Shown piece by piece: positions 1-10,000 of a DNA stretch of 64,000 bases; position 1 is the first letter of the stretch; every line of letters starts with the position of its first letter. Source of the DNA: Methanocella_A sp049676595 (GTDB taxonomy: Archaea; Halobacteriota; Methanocellia; Methanocellales; Methanocellaceae). The translations under genes and the position numbers were made by a program. The DNA is taken from positions 3,286,001-3,350,000 of the forward strand of contig NZ_CP187259.1 of NCBI RefSeq assembly GCF_049676595.1, in the 5' to 3' direction. The notes below the pieces were generated by a model, which made no database searches, was not told the DNA's origin, and worked only from the letters and a program-made list of their open reading frames with translations.

Positions 1-49
1 AACGAGACTACGATCGTGTATTTATGAGGGTATAAAGGCAGGTGTTACG

Positions 50-532
50 GTGAAAAAGGGACCGGGAAAGAGGAACTGTGGAGCCATGTCTACAGGGCGC
101 AAAGCGGATGAGAGGGCTGTGAGTGCCATCATCGAGTACATGATCACATTCGTCTTCGCTTTCATCATTTTTATCATGGTGGTGGCCATGTTCGACGACA
201 TGTTCATACGCGGCCCTACGGACGTGGTATCGAGGATACAGTTCACCGATGTAGGCAACGACGTATCGGCCAAATTACTGGACACCTACCTGATAGCCCC
301 GGAAACTGGCAACGTCAGTACCACGTTCGAATTGCCTGATTCCATAGCGAGCCACGATTATAAGCTCAGTATTCGCCCCAGTAGTAATGGCTGGGACAAA
401 GAAGTGGTTGTCTTCAGCGACTATACAAGCATCAGTATGACAGTCACCATCAATGGAGTCAACAGCACGATTCCCATCAACGGAAGTACGACCAGTATGT
501 ACACGACGCACACGATTAAGTACGACTCGTGA
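50..532 (+). CDS. Archaeal type IV pilin-like protein
   Basis: Unrecognised small secreted or membrane-anchored protein of 160 residues. Residues 22-50 read ERAVSAIIEYMITF followed by a long hydrophobic helix, which matches the charged-(A/G)VS-hydrophobic N-terminus of archaeal pilin-like proteins. The remainder is Ser/Thr/Asn-rich and predicted extracellular, with several NxS/T sequons. The start is GTG; no upstream alternative is visible in the window. The next gene follows after 30 bases on the same strand and has the same N-terminal architecture, so the two probably form an operon. It is likely a minor pilin or pilus-like surface subunit; the exact structure it builds is unknown. Confidence 0.6.
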   Translation: MKKGPGKRNCGAMSTGRKADERAVSAIIEYMITFVFAFIIFIMVVAMFDDMFIRGPTDVVSRIQFTDVGNDVSAKLLDTYLIAPETGNVSTTFELPDSIASHDYKLSIRPSSNGWDKEVVVFSDYTSISMTVTINGVNSTIPINGSTTSMYTTHTIKYDS

Positions 533-562
533 TGCGAGCGCGTTATCGGGGGTAGTCAACCA

Positions 563-1408
563 GTGAAACTAGATAAAATGTATAAATGTGGAAGGATGGG
601 TAAAAATCCTTACTCGAGGACCGGACAGACCCGCAAGTCAAACGATAGCGGGGTATCGGAGGCACTCGGCACGATCCTGGTCTTTGGCATTGTAGTATCC
701 GGCATAGCGATCATCGTCTTGTTCGGGACGAATATCCTGAACAGCACCAAAGAGACCAACAATATCCAGAACATCGAGCAGGGCTTCAAAGTAGTTCAAA
801 GCGGCATATGCCGCGTGGCTCTGGAGAAGACCCCGGTGGCGACGGCCCGCATGCACGTCGAGGGAGGGACACTGTACACGGCCCTGGAGGGCTCGACGAT
901 CAGCGTGAAGTATCCTGGTACTACCACAATGTTCTACCCGGAGACGAAGACCGGCGAGCTGACTTACGTCACCAACGGTAAACGAGTCAGTGTCCAGAAT
1001 GGTGGCTTATGGATGTCGTACGGGTCCCTTAACGACGATATCATGGTCTTATCCCCCAGAATATACGGTGCAGAAGAAACTGGCACACTGGTCATCAACG
1101 TCATCCGCATCACCGGTGACACCAGTTCTTTCGGCGGGTCAGGGACAGCGAACATCATCATGGAATACAAGGATACAAAAGTGACCAACGCAACTTCATC
1201 GCCATCGGACGCCGTGATCACGATAGATACCGAGTACCCGAACGCGTGGGGCAGATGCCTGTATGACAGGTTTACCGAGGATGGCTTCAGCGTTGAAAAT
1301 CCGGACGTAAGCATTCCGAATAAGGTTGTAGTAACGGTCCACGACGTAAAGAAGGTCATCGTCAGCGAGCACACCATAGGCGTCAAACCGATGCTCTACA
1401 CATCGTAA
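563..1408 (+). CDS. Archaeal type IV pilin-like protein with large beta-rich ectodomain
   Basis: 281 residues. After a basic leader, residues 28-55 hold a pilin-like segment (SGVSEALGTILVFGIVVSG) followed by a Ser/Thr-rich, beta-rich domain of about 220 residues. The leader is longer than usual; the GTG at 563 was kept, but an internal ATG at 578 is equally possible. It follows the gene at 50-532 closely. The pair faces two further pilin-like genes (1599-2159 and 2149-3147) tail to tail. The ectodomain is not recognised; repeated glycine-rich turns suggest a beta sandwich. It is probably a pilus or surface-filament component (inference). Confidence 0.6.
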   Translation: MKLDKMYKCGRMGKNPYSRTGQTRKSNDSGVSEALGTILVFGIVVSGIAIIVLFGTNILNSTKETNNIQNIEQGFKVVQSGICRVALEKTPVATARMHVEGGTLYTALEGSTISVKYPGTTTMFYPETKTGELTYVTNGKRVSVQNGGLWMSYGSLNDDIMVLSPRIYGAEETGTLVINVIRITGDTSSFGGSGTANIIMEYKDTKVTNATSSPSDAVITIDTEYPNAWGRCLYDRFTEDGFSVENPDVSIPNKVVVTVHDVKKVIVSEHTIGVKPMLYTS

Positions 1409-1432
1409 TAAGACATTCGGGAAACATATTAA

Positions 1433-1494
1433 ACGGTCCGGCACTGGATAGCTATACTGCATCCTCCGGCTAAGCGGGGCCACTGCCGGACCGT
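1433..1494. repeat. Hairpin with ACGGTCCGGCA arms in convergent gap
   Basis: Inverted repeat with arms of about 15 bases (ACGGTCCGGCACTGG at 1433, and its near-complement ending at 1494) around a 30-base loop. It lies between the 3' ends of two convergent gene pairs, so it may act as a bidirectional terminator. The arm and the preceding GAAAC plus seven bases match the 84-bp hairpin inserted at 35250-35333, so it may instead be a decayed copy of that element. Confidence 0.55.
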
Positions 1495-1598
1495 ATCCAA
1501 ATTTTCAAGAGCTCCCGGCAGGAGTAGTTTTATCGTCGCTCAGAGTAGTAGCAGGCAGTACCCTTATACTCCCCTGAGCGCCCTTTAGGTTAAAAACT

Positions 1599-2159
1599 TT
1601 AGAGGTACCAGCTGATCAGCCTTACTTCGACGACCTGCGGGAAACTGGAATATTCCGCTATACTCTCAGCCCAAAAAGACGAGGTTTTTTCATTACTGTT
1701 TATCGTGATGAGCCGCGATGCGACGACCGAGTTATCCCCGGGTTTGCCGTGCACAATTAACGGCGCCCTGTGATCTCCGGTGTCGTTGTGGTAGAAGATC
1801 TCCACGTTGTAGTATATGTCGGAGTAATTTCCGTCGGGCGTCAGGTAGTACCGGATTTTCTCGTCCAGCAGAGAGATGTTCATCTCGACTAACGATAAGT
1901 TAGTCTCGTAATCGGCGAGAGTGCCGTTCCAGCCTGAGATCGTCGACTTGAGTTCGCTGGTGTTGGTCTCGTTCAGGCGGTCGAGACAGATCAGCGTATC
2001 GGAAGCCTTCTGTAACAACTTCATGTTGGAGGTCATCTCGGTCTGGGGAGAAACGACAGATATGGACTGGATAATGAAAATTAATAAGCCAACCACAACT
2101 ACTGCGGCTATGACGCCTTCCAGTGTATAAATTTGGCCGTGTGTAGTTTTAGATTTCAT
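1599..2159 (-). CDS. Pilin-like small membrane protein
   Basis: 186 residues. A short polar leader ends in HGQIYTLEG, followed by a 20-residue hydrophobic helix (residues 14-34). The Gly-Gln junction and nearby Glu resemble a class III (prepilin peptidase) cleavage site, although the Glu sits at +6 rather than +5. The rest is a coiled-coil-prone extracellular domain with several N-glycosylation sequons. The start codon overlaps the 3' end of the upstream gene at 2149-3147, indicating translational coupling. It is probably a minor pilin or pseudopilin; function is not known. Confidence 0.6.
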   Translation of the reverse strand: MKSKTTHGQIYTLEGVIAAVVVVGLLIFIIQSISVVSPQTEMTSNMKLLQKASDTLICLDRLNETNTSELKSTISGWNGTLADYETNLSLVEMNISLLDEKIRYYLTPDGNYSDIYYNVEIFYHNDTGDHRAPLIVHGKPGDNSVVASRLITINSNEKTSSFWAESIAEYSSFPQVVEVRLISWYL

Positions 2160-3147
2160 TCGACCATACCTCTATCTTAAAAAGCCCTGGATAGCAAACG
2201 TTCTGCAACATATAAGTCGAATTACCAGCGTAGTCTATCCCATAACCAGCACCGGCAGGAGGGAAGGGTTTTGACACGTGTTCATCCACTCTCACCTGGA
2301 TTAACTGGACGTACTGATCTCCGATTGAATTGTAGAGAGAAGAACTGTTTACTACAACCTCAACGGTATCGTTGTTGGTAAAGTTGAACGGGACCGAAAG
2401 CTGCTGCGATCCGTTTTTATATAGATAATAGTCTTTGTTGAGGATGTACGGAGTATACGGAGACGCGTTATCATAAGCGTACATAACCCTCAGGAATGTA
2501 TTGTTGCCGGGTGTATTAAAAATGCGAATGGTGACATTCTCTTCCGGATCGTAGATCCTATTGCTGAGGTTGACATCGAGCAGGGAGGTATCCCCTGTGA
2601 CGAGGCCGCAGTCCACAAATAACTGTTTCCCCGTGTCCACAAGGACGTTTCGCTCCATGTACTCCACATTATTGTTCTTTTCTGCACCCGACTTGTATAA
2701 CAGAGGAACATTCATCTGGGAGAGCTCGTTTTTCATGGTAAGCGATAGCGTGTAATCGTAAGTGATCGTACCGTTCAGCCCGACCTTTTCTCCCACAAGG
2801 TCATAATCGTTGATTTTATTTAGCGCTTTGATCTTGTTCATCGAAAGCACGTTAGGCGACATCCGATCATTCGCCAGGCCGATGCGGGTAACCTGATCGA
2901 CGTGGTTCTCCCAGCCCGGGTCACCGTAAGTGTCTGTACCGGCTTGCCACGTATACCAGCCGGGGTCCTCCACCAGCACGGCACACGTCTTGTAGGCAAC
3001 TGAACCGAGATCCACAGCTCCCGCCTGGTAAGGGACGAAAAGGCCTGGAACGAAGGCGATAACGTAGATGAAAGCCATGAGGAAAATCGCGCTGCCGATG
3101 AGGAAGTCCAGATTACTCTGTCCACTATGGTCAATACCGCGTGTCAT
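2149..3147 (-). CDS. Pilin-like protein with large extracellular domain
   Basis: About 332 residues from the ATG at 3147. This start was preferred over the GTG at 3156 because GGTGGGT lies six bases upstream. The N-terminus HSGQSNLDFLIGS precedes a hydrophobic helix. Gly-Gln with Asp at +5 fits a prepilin-type processing site (QxxxD/E). The remainder is a secreted domain with cysteines near positions 85 and 180 and at the C-terminus, and many N-glycosylation sequons. It is the first gene of a coupled pair with 1599-2159. Together with the convergent pair at 50-1408 it makes a four-gene pilin-like locus without an assembly ATPase or TadC-like membrane protein inside the window. Confidence 0.6.
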   Translation of the reverse strand: MTRGIDHSGQSNLDFLIGSAIFLMAFIYVIAFVPGLFVPYQAGAVDLGSVAYKTCAVLVEDPGWYTWQAGTDTYGDPGWENHVDQVTRIGLANDRMSPNVLSMNKIKALNKINDYDLVGEKVGLNGTITYDYTLSLTMKNELSQMNVPLLYKSGAEKNNNVEYMERNVLVDTGKQLFVDCGLVTGDTSLLDVNLSNRIYDPEENVTIRIFNTPGNNTFLRVMYAYDNASPYTPYILNKDYYLYKNGSQQLSVPFNFTNNDTVEVVVNSSSLYNSIGDQYVQLIQVRVDEHVSKPFPPAGAGYGIDYAGNSTYMLQNVCYPGLFKIEVWSNEI

Positions 3148-3257
3148 AAGACCCACCAGATTAATAGGGCGTTCGAACTAGCCCTTATACCCCAATCTGG
3201 ATATATACATTATCAGATAAAAAGTGATTGGTGTATAAAAAATAGAAAAAAATTGTT

Positions 3258-4535
3258 TTACTGTTTCTTGAGCTCTTCCAGCAGCTCTTTAGCCCGGTCT
3301 GCCCGGACCTTCTTCTCCTTGACCATCGCCTCGGCGACCTTATCGATCAGGTCTCCGGTGGCTCCTGCCTGGATGGCGACGTTCCTGGAGTGGAGCTGCA
3401 TGTGGCCGCGCTGGATGCCTTCGGTGGCCAGCGCCCGGAGCGCTGCGAAGTTCTGCGCAATGCCTACTGCCGCCATGACTTCGCCGAGTTCCGTGGCCGT
3501 CTTGACGCCCATGATCTTGACGTTCGCCTTGGCCGTGGGGTGCGAAGCGGTGGCGCCGCCGACCAGGCCGACTGCCAGGGGCAGCTCGATGGTCGCTACG
3601 AGGTCGCCTTCGGCGTTCTTCTCGTAAGTGGTCAAAGGCTTGTAGGTGCCGGTGATCGCCGCGTAGGCGTGGGCGCCTGCCTCGATGGCGCGGGTGTCGT
3701 TGCCCGTCGCGAGGGTCACTGCGGAGATGCCGTTCATGATGCCTTTGTTGTGGGTTGCCGCCCTGTAAGGGTCTGCGAGCGCGAACTCGTAAGCGTGGAT
3801 AACTGCGTCAACCACGTTCTCGCCGCCGATGGCTTCCTTGCTGAACACGGCCTTAGCCCTCATCAGGCGCTTGTCTGCCAGGTTGGAGATGATCCTCAGG
3901 TAGACTTTGCCGCCGGTAATCTTCTCGATGTGCGGGCCGACGGTCTCGGTCATGGTGTTGACTGCGTTGGCGCCCATGGCGTCCCGGCAGTCGACGATCA
4001 GGTGGACGATCAGCATGGTGTGGCCAGGCTTGTTCGGGACTTCCCTGACGTAGGCCTCGACATCCTTGCAGCCGCCGCCGAACTTCACGAGAACAGGGTC
4101 TACTGCGTTGGCCATCTCCATGATCTTGTCCTTGGCGGCCAGCACTTCGAGCCGGGCGCTGAACGGGTCCTTGACCTCGGTTACCTGGATGAGGCCGCGC
4201 ATGACCGGGCCGGTGCTGCTGGTCTTGAAGCCGCCTTTGTCGCGGGCCATCTTGGCTGCGTTGGACGCTGCTGCAATGACGGAGGGCTCTTCGGTGGCCA
4301 TCGGCACAAGGTAGTCTTTGCCGTTGACCTGGAAGTTCACCGCTATGCCCAGGGGAACGGGGATAACGCCGATGACGTTCTCGACCATGCGGTCGACCTG
4401 CTCGTATTTCAGGGCGCCCGTGGCGCCGATGATTGCCGCTTCCTCGTCGGTCAGGCCGGCGAGTTCCTTCACCTTAGCCAGCCGCTCCTGCGGGGGAAGC
4501 TTGTAAAAGCCTGAGATCTGAGAGCTCTTCTCCAT
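3258..4535 (-). CDS. mvaA: Hydroxymethylglutaryl-CoA reductase, class II
   Basis: Converts HMG-CoA and mevalonate into each other; in archaea it should feed the mevalonate route to isoprenoid lipids. About 425 residues, normal for class II. Visible signatures are RMVENVIGVIPVPLG with the catalytic Glu, the PMATEEPSVIAAAS block, the DCRDAMGAN motif with the catalytic Asp, and HMQLHSRN with the catalytic His. The start at 4535 was chosen over the upstream ATG at 4559 because AGGTGATC sits five bases before it. Class II enzymes were first known as bacterial degradative enzymes but occur in some archaea (established for Archaeoglobus). A short T-rich stretch follows the stop. Confidence 0.93.
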   Translation of the reverse strand: MEKSSQISGFYKLPPQERLAKVKELAGLTDEEAAIIGATGALKYEQVDRMVENVIGVIPVPLGIAVNFQVNGKDYLVPMATEEPSVIAAASNAAKMARDKGGFKTSSTGPVMRGLIQVTEVKDPFSARLEVLAAKDKIMEMANAVDPVLVKFGGGCKDVEAYVREVPNKPGHTMLIVHLIVDCRDAMGANAVNTMTETVGPHIEKITGGKVYLRIISNLADKRLMRAKAVFSKEAIGGENVVDAVIHAYEFALADPYRAATHNKGIMNGISAVTLATGNDTRAIEAGAHAYAAITGTYKPLTTYEKNAEGDLVATIELPLAVGLVGGATASHPTAKANVKIMGVKTATELGEVMAAVGIAQNFAALRALATEGIQRGHMQLHSRNVAIQAGATGDLIDKVAEAMVKEKKVRADRAKELLEELKKQ

Positions 4536-4650
4536 AGTGATCACCTGTACAGTAGGCATGCGTTATCATGTTATATAGGTTACCGCTTACTCACCGAACA
4601 TACAGCACAAAGCTGACCCAATCTCGGCCCCGGGAGGCCTCGAGTTTGGT

Positions 4651-5155
4651 TCGCAAAGGCGCAAAGGCGCAAAGGCGCAAAGGCGCAAAGACGTAACGAT
4701 AGCAAAAATATAAAAAGTATAGTTTTTACTGTAACTTTTTGGACATTCGCCATTCAAATCCTCCCTGGCCTCCGGTCCCTCACTGTCCTCCTCTCAGACC
4801 TCTTGACCTCCCTGACCTCTCCCTGAGATCGTTCTCTCTGATCTCCGGTGCCTCCGAAACCTCCCTGTCAGTCCGGCCTGCGCACACGTACCCGGCAAAA
4901 TGGGAGGTTGGGGAGTGCCCGGAGGTCAGGGAGTCTTTTCAAACTGGGAGGTCAGGGAGGTTAAGAGGTCTGAGAGGAGGAATGTGAGGGGCCGGAGGAT
5001 TGGAGAGGAAAAACCGGCTGTCATGAATCGCCTGTTGAACGCCTGCCATGGCAGGCGTTCAACAGGCGAACACCCGGGCAAAGGAACTATCTAAAAAGTT
5101 TCAGGAAGATTATACTTTACGCCCTTGCGCCTTTGCGCCTTTGCGCCTTTGCGAA
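4651..5155. repeat. Nested inverted repeat: GCGCAAAG arrays outside, GACCTCC arms inside
   Basis: The 700-base gene-free gap between mvaA and the winged-helix gene is filled by nested inverted repeats. The outer left arm (4651-4692) has five 8-base GGCGCAAA-type units; the outer right arm (5118-5155) has four in the opposite sense. Inside lie C/T-rich arms (about 4753-4830) built of GACCTCC-type units, matched by their complement at about 4930-5005. A perfect palindrome sits at 5029-5068. No convincing gene is seen; open frames on either strand follow the repeats. The GACCTCC part recurs at 55834-55990. Confidence 0.85.
5029..5068. repeat. Perfect 40-bp palindrome
   Basis: Two 20-base halves, CGCCTGTTGAACGCCTGCCA and its exact reverse complement, with no loop. 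It lies inside the nested repeat between the inner and outer right arms. It could form a cruciform or a long RNA hairpin, or be the footprint of an inserted palindromic element. It is not followed by a T-tract, so it is not an obvious terminator. Confidence 0.9.
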
Positions 5156-5242
5156 CTAAGTACAAGGCGGCCTGGCGCCGAACTGTTAGTATTTTTCCTA
5201 CCACGCGAAGGATAAATGTCCTCGGAGGACTATTTGAAATAG

Positions 5243-6391
5243 ATGAAAGTTTTCTCCGCCCCCACAGTCAACGCCCATATTTTGGAAAAGCAAATGCTCG
5301 GGAATGTCAAAGCCGCCACCGCCGAGGAGGCGGTGAAGAGGCTGGTTGCGATAGACTCAGGCAGCCTCCCAAATACCTGCTACAGCCTCAGCCTGCGGGT
5401 GAAAAATTTTAATCCTGCTGCCTTCCAGAATTCGCTCTCCAGCGGCAAGCTGGCCAGGATCAGGGGCCTGAAGGGCAATCTGCAGGTCATCCCCACAGAC
5501 CTGATGCCTGCTGTATACGCCGCTTCAGCCGAGTCCCGGGAGGCGAGGGCGAAGTCGCTGCTGCAAGGGTGGGGCATCGGGGAGGAAGAGTACGGGCGGG
5601 TCAGGACTGCGATCATTGAAGGGCTGGGCACTAAAGAGAAGACACTACCACAGCTCAAGAACGGGCTCAAGCCGGGCGTGTCCAGGGACCTGGTCAGGAC
5701 TAAGGGTAAGAAAAAGGAGCGATCTACCAACGTTGCGGTTGTAGCTACGGCCATGTGGGAGCGGTGGGAGCTCCTGAGGGGCGGTACTGGCAGGGCGCCA
5801 TGCGAGGATCCGGGCAGATACTCGCTCTTCTCCCGCAGGTTCGGCAAGATGAAGCTGGACATGGACAGGCACGAGGCGGTCAAGAAGCTTGCAGGGCAGT
5901 ATGTGGCCGCCTATGGCCCGGTGAGCGCAGAGGATATCGCCTGGTGGCTGGGCATTCCTGTGAAAGAGGCGCTTTCAGTGCTGGACAGAAAGGCCGTGGA
6001 GCAGGTTGAAGTTGAAGGCATCACTGGCGAGTTTTTCGCTGCGGCTGGCCCGGAGATCGGGGATATCAGGCCCGGCTCGGGCATCGTCATGCTGGCCGCC
6101 GACGACCCGTACGTGAAAGCGTACGCCAGGCGAGAGCGCTTCGTGCCCAGCCTTTACTTAGACAGGATGATCACCCGGTTCGGGGAATCTGTCAGCACGG
6201 TGCTGATCGGCGGAGCTGTCGCCGGCACGTGGCACATCGACCGGGAAATGGAAGGCGATCTGGTCGACGTCGAGCTGTTCGGCCCGGTAGCCGAAGGCTC
6301 GGACGAGAGGCTCGAGCGGGCCGCAGATGAGGCGGGCGGGTTCTTCACAGGTGACCACATGCCCGTGCGGATCTCGGTTTATAAGAGATGA
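5243..6391 (+). CDS. Winged-helix DNA-binding protein, AlkZ-like (HTH_42 family)
   Basis: 382 residues. The signature YGPVSAEDIAWWLGIP near residue 226 is typical of the winged-helix DNA-binding family that includes the AlkZ/YcaQ DNA glycosylases, which remove crosslinked or alkylated bases. The protein has the usual length and general architecture (N-terminal helical part, central winged helices, C-terminal beta domain ending in FxxGDHMPVRIS). I could not confirm the catalytic residues, so enzyme activity is inference. The ATG at 5243 follows a GGAGG at about 5224, further away than usual. It is flanked upstream by the nested repeat and stands alone. Confidence 0.7.
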   Translation: MKVFSAPTVNAHILEKQMLGNVKAATAEEAVKRLVAIDSGSLPNTCYSLSLRVKNFNPAAFQNSLSSGKLARIRGLKGNLQVIPTDLMPAVYAASAESREARAKSLLQGWGIGEEEYGRVRTAIIEGLGTKEKTLPQLKNGLKPGVSRDLVRTKGKKKERSTNVAVVATAMWERWELLRGGTGRAPCEDPGRYSLFSRRFGKMKLDMDRHEAVKKLAGQYVAAYGPVSAEDIAWWLGIPVKEALSVLDRKAVEQVEVEGITGEFFAAAGPEIGDIRPGSGIVMLAADDPYVKAYARRERFVPSLYLDRMITRFGESVSTVLIGGAVAGTWHIDREMEGDLVDVELFGPVAEGSDERLERAADEAGGFFTGDHMPVRISVYKR

Positions 6392-6404
6392 GCTCTGGCT
6401 CTTT

Positions 6405-6782
6405 CTATGCCGCTTTTTGGAAGAAGTCGTTAGAGTCGTTCCGCAGGCGTCCGGTCTGGTTCAGGTAGTACAGGTTCTCTGAGTCGAAGCCGGGGTTCTT
6501 GCCTTTGTAGACCAGCGCATAGGTGTTGCTGTCGGGCTTGCTCCAGGTCCCGGAGTACGTCTCTACCGTAGAGCCCTGCTTGTAGGTCCGGGTAAACGTG
6601 CCGTCGGCCGCAAAAGTATACGAGGCCTCAATGCCGGCGCTACCGCCGGTGCTCATCCAGTTCCAGGTGCCGATGGCAGGATCGCCTGAGAAGTTGACTG
6701 TGTTTACGGGGCCGCAACACCCGGCGAGAGTAACAGCGATCAGAATTAGCGGAAGTAGTAGCAGGCAGGAAACTGGCTTCAT
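6405..6782 (-). CDS. Small lipoprotein, hypothetical
   Basis: 125 residues with a lipoprotein signal: basic start, hydrophobic stretch and lipobox TLAGC (Cys at 21). The mature part (about 104 residues) has the pattern GTWNWxSTGG, YTFAADGTFTRTY, YSGTWSK and YALVYKG. This looks like a small lipocalin-like or beta-clip fold found in extracellular proteins, but no family is recognised. It is convergent with the winged-helix gene (14-base gap). A clear TATA-like box (TAATATATATAC) lies about 30 bases upstream. Confidence 0.7.
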   Translation of the reverse strand: MKPVSCLLLLPLILIAVTLAGCCGPVNTVNFSGDPAIGTWNWMSTGGSAGIEASYTFAADGTFTRTYKQGSTVETYSGTWSKPDSNTYALVYKGKNPGFDSENLYYLNQTGRLRNDSNDFFQKAA

Positions 6783-6808
6783 TAGACCACAATACCTTCT
6801 TGGTCAGA

Positions 6809-6822
6809 TGTGTATATATATT
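6809..6822 (-). promoter_or_regulatory. TATA box of the 6405-6782 lipoprotein
   Basis: TAATATATATAC read on the minus strand, about 28-40 bases before the ATG at 6782. It has the expected archaeal box composition and would give a very short leader. Confidence 0.5.
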
Positions 6823-7060
6823 ACTGTCCTTTGTTTCCGCCTTCAAATACCATCGTATCGGCAGTTCTGCCGGAGAGCCAGGGACAATAAACTTTATGTA
6901 TTGCAGGCATCATTTTAGTACGGTGCATATGAACTTGAACGCGTGGGATTGCTTTATTGGCCGCCATGGCCTCGTTTTGTAACCTGATCCCCGTTCTGCA
7001 CATGCAAAGATTTTCACACTACATCTCACTTAGTGTATACGATTTCGCGAGGAATTAGAC

Positions 7061-10000
7061 GTGATACAGGAAGAGAAAGAGCAGTACAGTAGCAAGAGCC
7101 TGGAGGCCGGAGTCGACGAACTCTGGCGGGCCAGCGATGCGTATGCCCTGACCCGGAAAAAGCGGCTGGGCAGCAAGAAATTTTTCTTCGTGGACGGGCC
7201 GCCGTATACTACGGGCCGCATTCACCTGGGCACTGCCTGGAACAAGATCATCAAGGATTCGGTACTGAGATACCGCAGCATGAACGGGTACGATCTCATG
7301 GACAGGCCCGGCTGGGACATGCACGGCCTGCCCATCGAAGTCAAGGTCGAGAGCCTCCTGGGCTTCAAGACCAAGAAGGACATCGAAGAGTTCGGCGTCG
7401 CGAAGTTCACCGAAGAGTGCAAGAAGTTCGCCATCGGCAACATGCACGAAATGACGGCCCAGTTTAAGAAACTGGGCGTCTGGATGAACTGGGACGACCC
7501 GTACATGACTCTGAAAAACGAGTACATCGAGGCCGCCTGGTGGACGATCAAGCAGGCGCACGAAAAGCACCTCTTAGAACGGGGATTGCGTAACGTCAAC
7601 TGGTGTCCCCGGTGCGAGACGGCCATCGCCGACTCGGAAGTCGAGTACGCGGACCGGAAGGACGACTCGATCTACGTCAAGTTCCCGCTGAAAGACGAAG
7701 AAGGATTCCTGGTCATCTGGACCACCACCCCGTGGACCATACCGGCCAACATGGCGGTCGCTGCCAACAAGGACTTCACCTATGCGATGGTGTACGCCAT
7801 ACCGGCGGCAGTGCTGGAAGAAGCTGCACTGCAGACGGGCCTGGACCACACTACAATGGTCGAGCACCACTCCGACGGCCGGCCCAAGCCGATGCGCTAT
7901 GCCGACAAAGTGGCAAAGATGGAGGAGGCCGTAGGCGAGGAGAAAGTCAAAGAACTCTATGCGAAGCATGGCGAGAAGCTCATCATAGCCAAAGACCTTG
8001 TTGACGGAGTCATGAAGATGGGCCGGTACGCCGACTACCAGGTGCTCAAGACCATGACAGGGGAAGAGTTGAAAGGCACACAGTACGTGCACCCCCTCGC
8101 AGATCTCATACCATGCCAGAAGGAGACCGAGCACAAGGTCTACCTCGCAGACTTCGTGGTAGGCGAGAACACTGGCATGGTCCACATCGCCCCCGGCCAC
8201 GGTTTCGACGACTTTGAGCTCGGCCTTAAAGAAGGCATCAGGGCTTACTGTCCGGTCAAGGCCAACGGCCACTACGACGACTCGGTCGGCGCCTACGCAG
8301 ACATGGAGATCAGAGAAGCCAACCCGAAGATCATGGAAGACCTGAGGCAGCGGAACCTGCTGCTCGGCGCCACCACGATCGAGCACCGGTACGGCCACTG
8401 CTGGCGGTGCAAGACGCCGATCATCTTCCTCACCACTGACCAGTGGTTCATCGCGGTCAGCAAGATGAAGGAAGACATGCTCTCCGAAGTAAAGAGAGTG
8501 AACTGGTACCCCGAATGGGCAGGCTCCGCCCGGTTCTACGACTGGGTGAGCGGCGCCAGGGACTGGTGCGTGTCCAGGCAGAGGTACTGGGGCATACCCA
8601 TCCCCATCTGGAAGTGCGAAAAGTGCGGCAGCCTGGACGTCGTCGGCACTAAGGAAGAGCTGGAGCGGAAAGTCGGCAGGGAAGTCCCCGACCTGCACAG
8701 GCCCTTCGTGGACGAGGTCAGGCTGGAATGCGAGTGCGGCGGTGCAATGAGAAGGGTGGAGGACATCTTCGACGTCTGGTTCGACTCGGCCGTGGCGTCG
8801 TGGGCGACACTGCACTTCCCGGCCAAGAAAGACCTGATGGACTGGTGGCCGGCCGACTTCATTGTGGAAGGCCACGACCAGACCAGAGGCTGGTTCTACT
8901 CGCAGTTGGGCGCGGGCATGGTCGGCTTCGGCAAGGCGCCGTACAACGGCGTGTGCATGCACGGCTTCACCCTCGACGAGACGGGTAAAAAGATGTCCAA
9001 GAGCCTGGGCAACGTCGTAGCCCCGGAAGACGTAGTGGAGAAGCTCGGCGCAGACACGCTGCGTCTCTATGTACTGTCGCAGAACGCCCCGTGGGAGGAC
9101 CTGAGCTTCTCGTGGGAAGAGTGCGGCAACATCAACAGGGCCATCAACATCTTCTGGAACGTCTACAGGTTCCCGCTGCCCTACATGGTGCTCGACAAGT
9201 TCGACCCCGCGAAGGTCACCTTCGAGTCCGTCAAAGGCAGCCTCCGGGTAGAGGACAGGTGGATTCTGTCCAGGCTCCAGGCGGTCATCAAGGACGTGGA
9301 CACGTATATGACCACTTACGAGCTGCACAGGGCCACCAGAGCCATCACCAGCTTCATCCTCGAAGACCTGTCCAGGTGGTACGTCCAGCTGGCCAGAGAG
9401 AGGACCTGGGTAGAGGCGGACGACCCGGACAAGCTGGCGGCGTACCGGGTGTTATACGACACGCTAGTGACGACCGTCAAGCTCATCGCGCCGTTCACCC
9501 CGTACATGGCAGAGCGCATGTACCAGAACCTCGTCAGAAACGTCGACCAGAATGCTCCGGTCTCGGTGCACATGTGCGACTGGCCCGCAGTGGATGCTAC
9601 GCTACTGGACGAACAGCTGAACAGGGACATGGACATCGCCCGCAAGATCGTGGAAGCCTCCTCCAATGCCCGCCAGAAGGCAAAGAGGAAGCTCAGATGG
9701 CCAGTCCAGAAGATCGTGGTGGCGGCCGAGAACCCGGACGTAGTCACAGCGGTCAAAGACCTCTCAGGAGTCATCAGGGAGCAGACCAACTCCAAGGAAG
9801 TCATCGTGCTGGCCCCGGGTGAGGCGAACACCGAACTCGGAGTAGAAGTCGTGCCCAACCCCAAGCTGATCGGCCCCATCTTCAAAGCGGTAGCGGGCAA
9901 AGTGACCGCAGCCCTCAAAGCGGCCGAGGGCAAGGCAGTCAGGAAGGCTATCGAGGAGGAGAAGAAGTACATCGTCGAGATACCCGAAGGCTCGTTCGAC

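Noticed and set aside
3390..4514. 374-residue ORF on the plus strand opposite mvaA
   Set aside because: Antisense frame of a well-recognised gene; no signal or family.
4739..5412. Several plus-strand ORFs in the gap before the winged-helix gene
   Set aside because: They translate repeat units (PDLSLRS..., CAFAPLRT...) and overlap the inverted-repeat arms; no homology or ribosome site supports them.
7574..9328. 584-residue ORF on the minus strand inside ileS
   Set aside because: It lies entirely within the coding sequence of ileS, with an inverse codon pattern typical of antisense frames in G/C-rich third-position genes.
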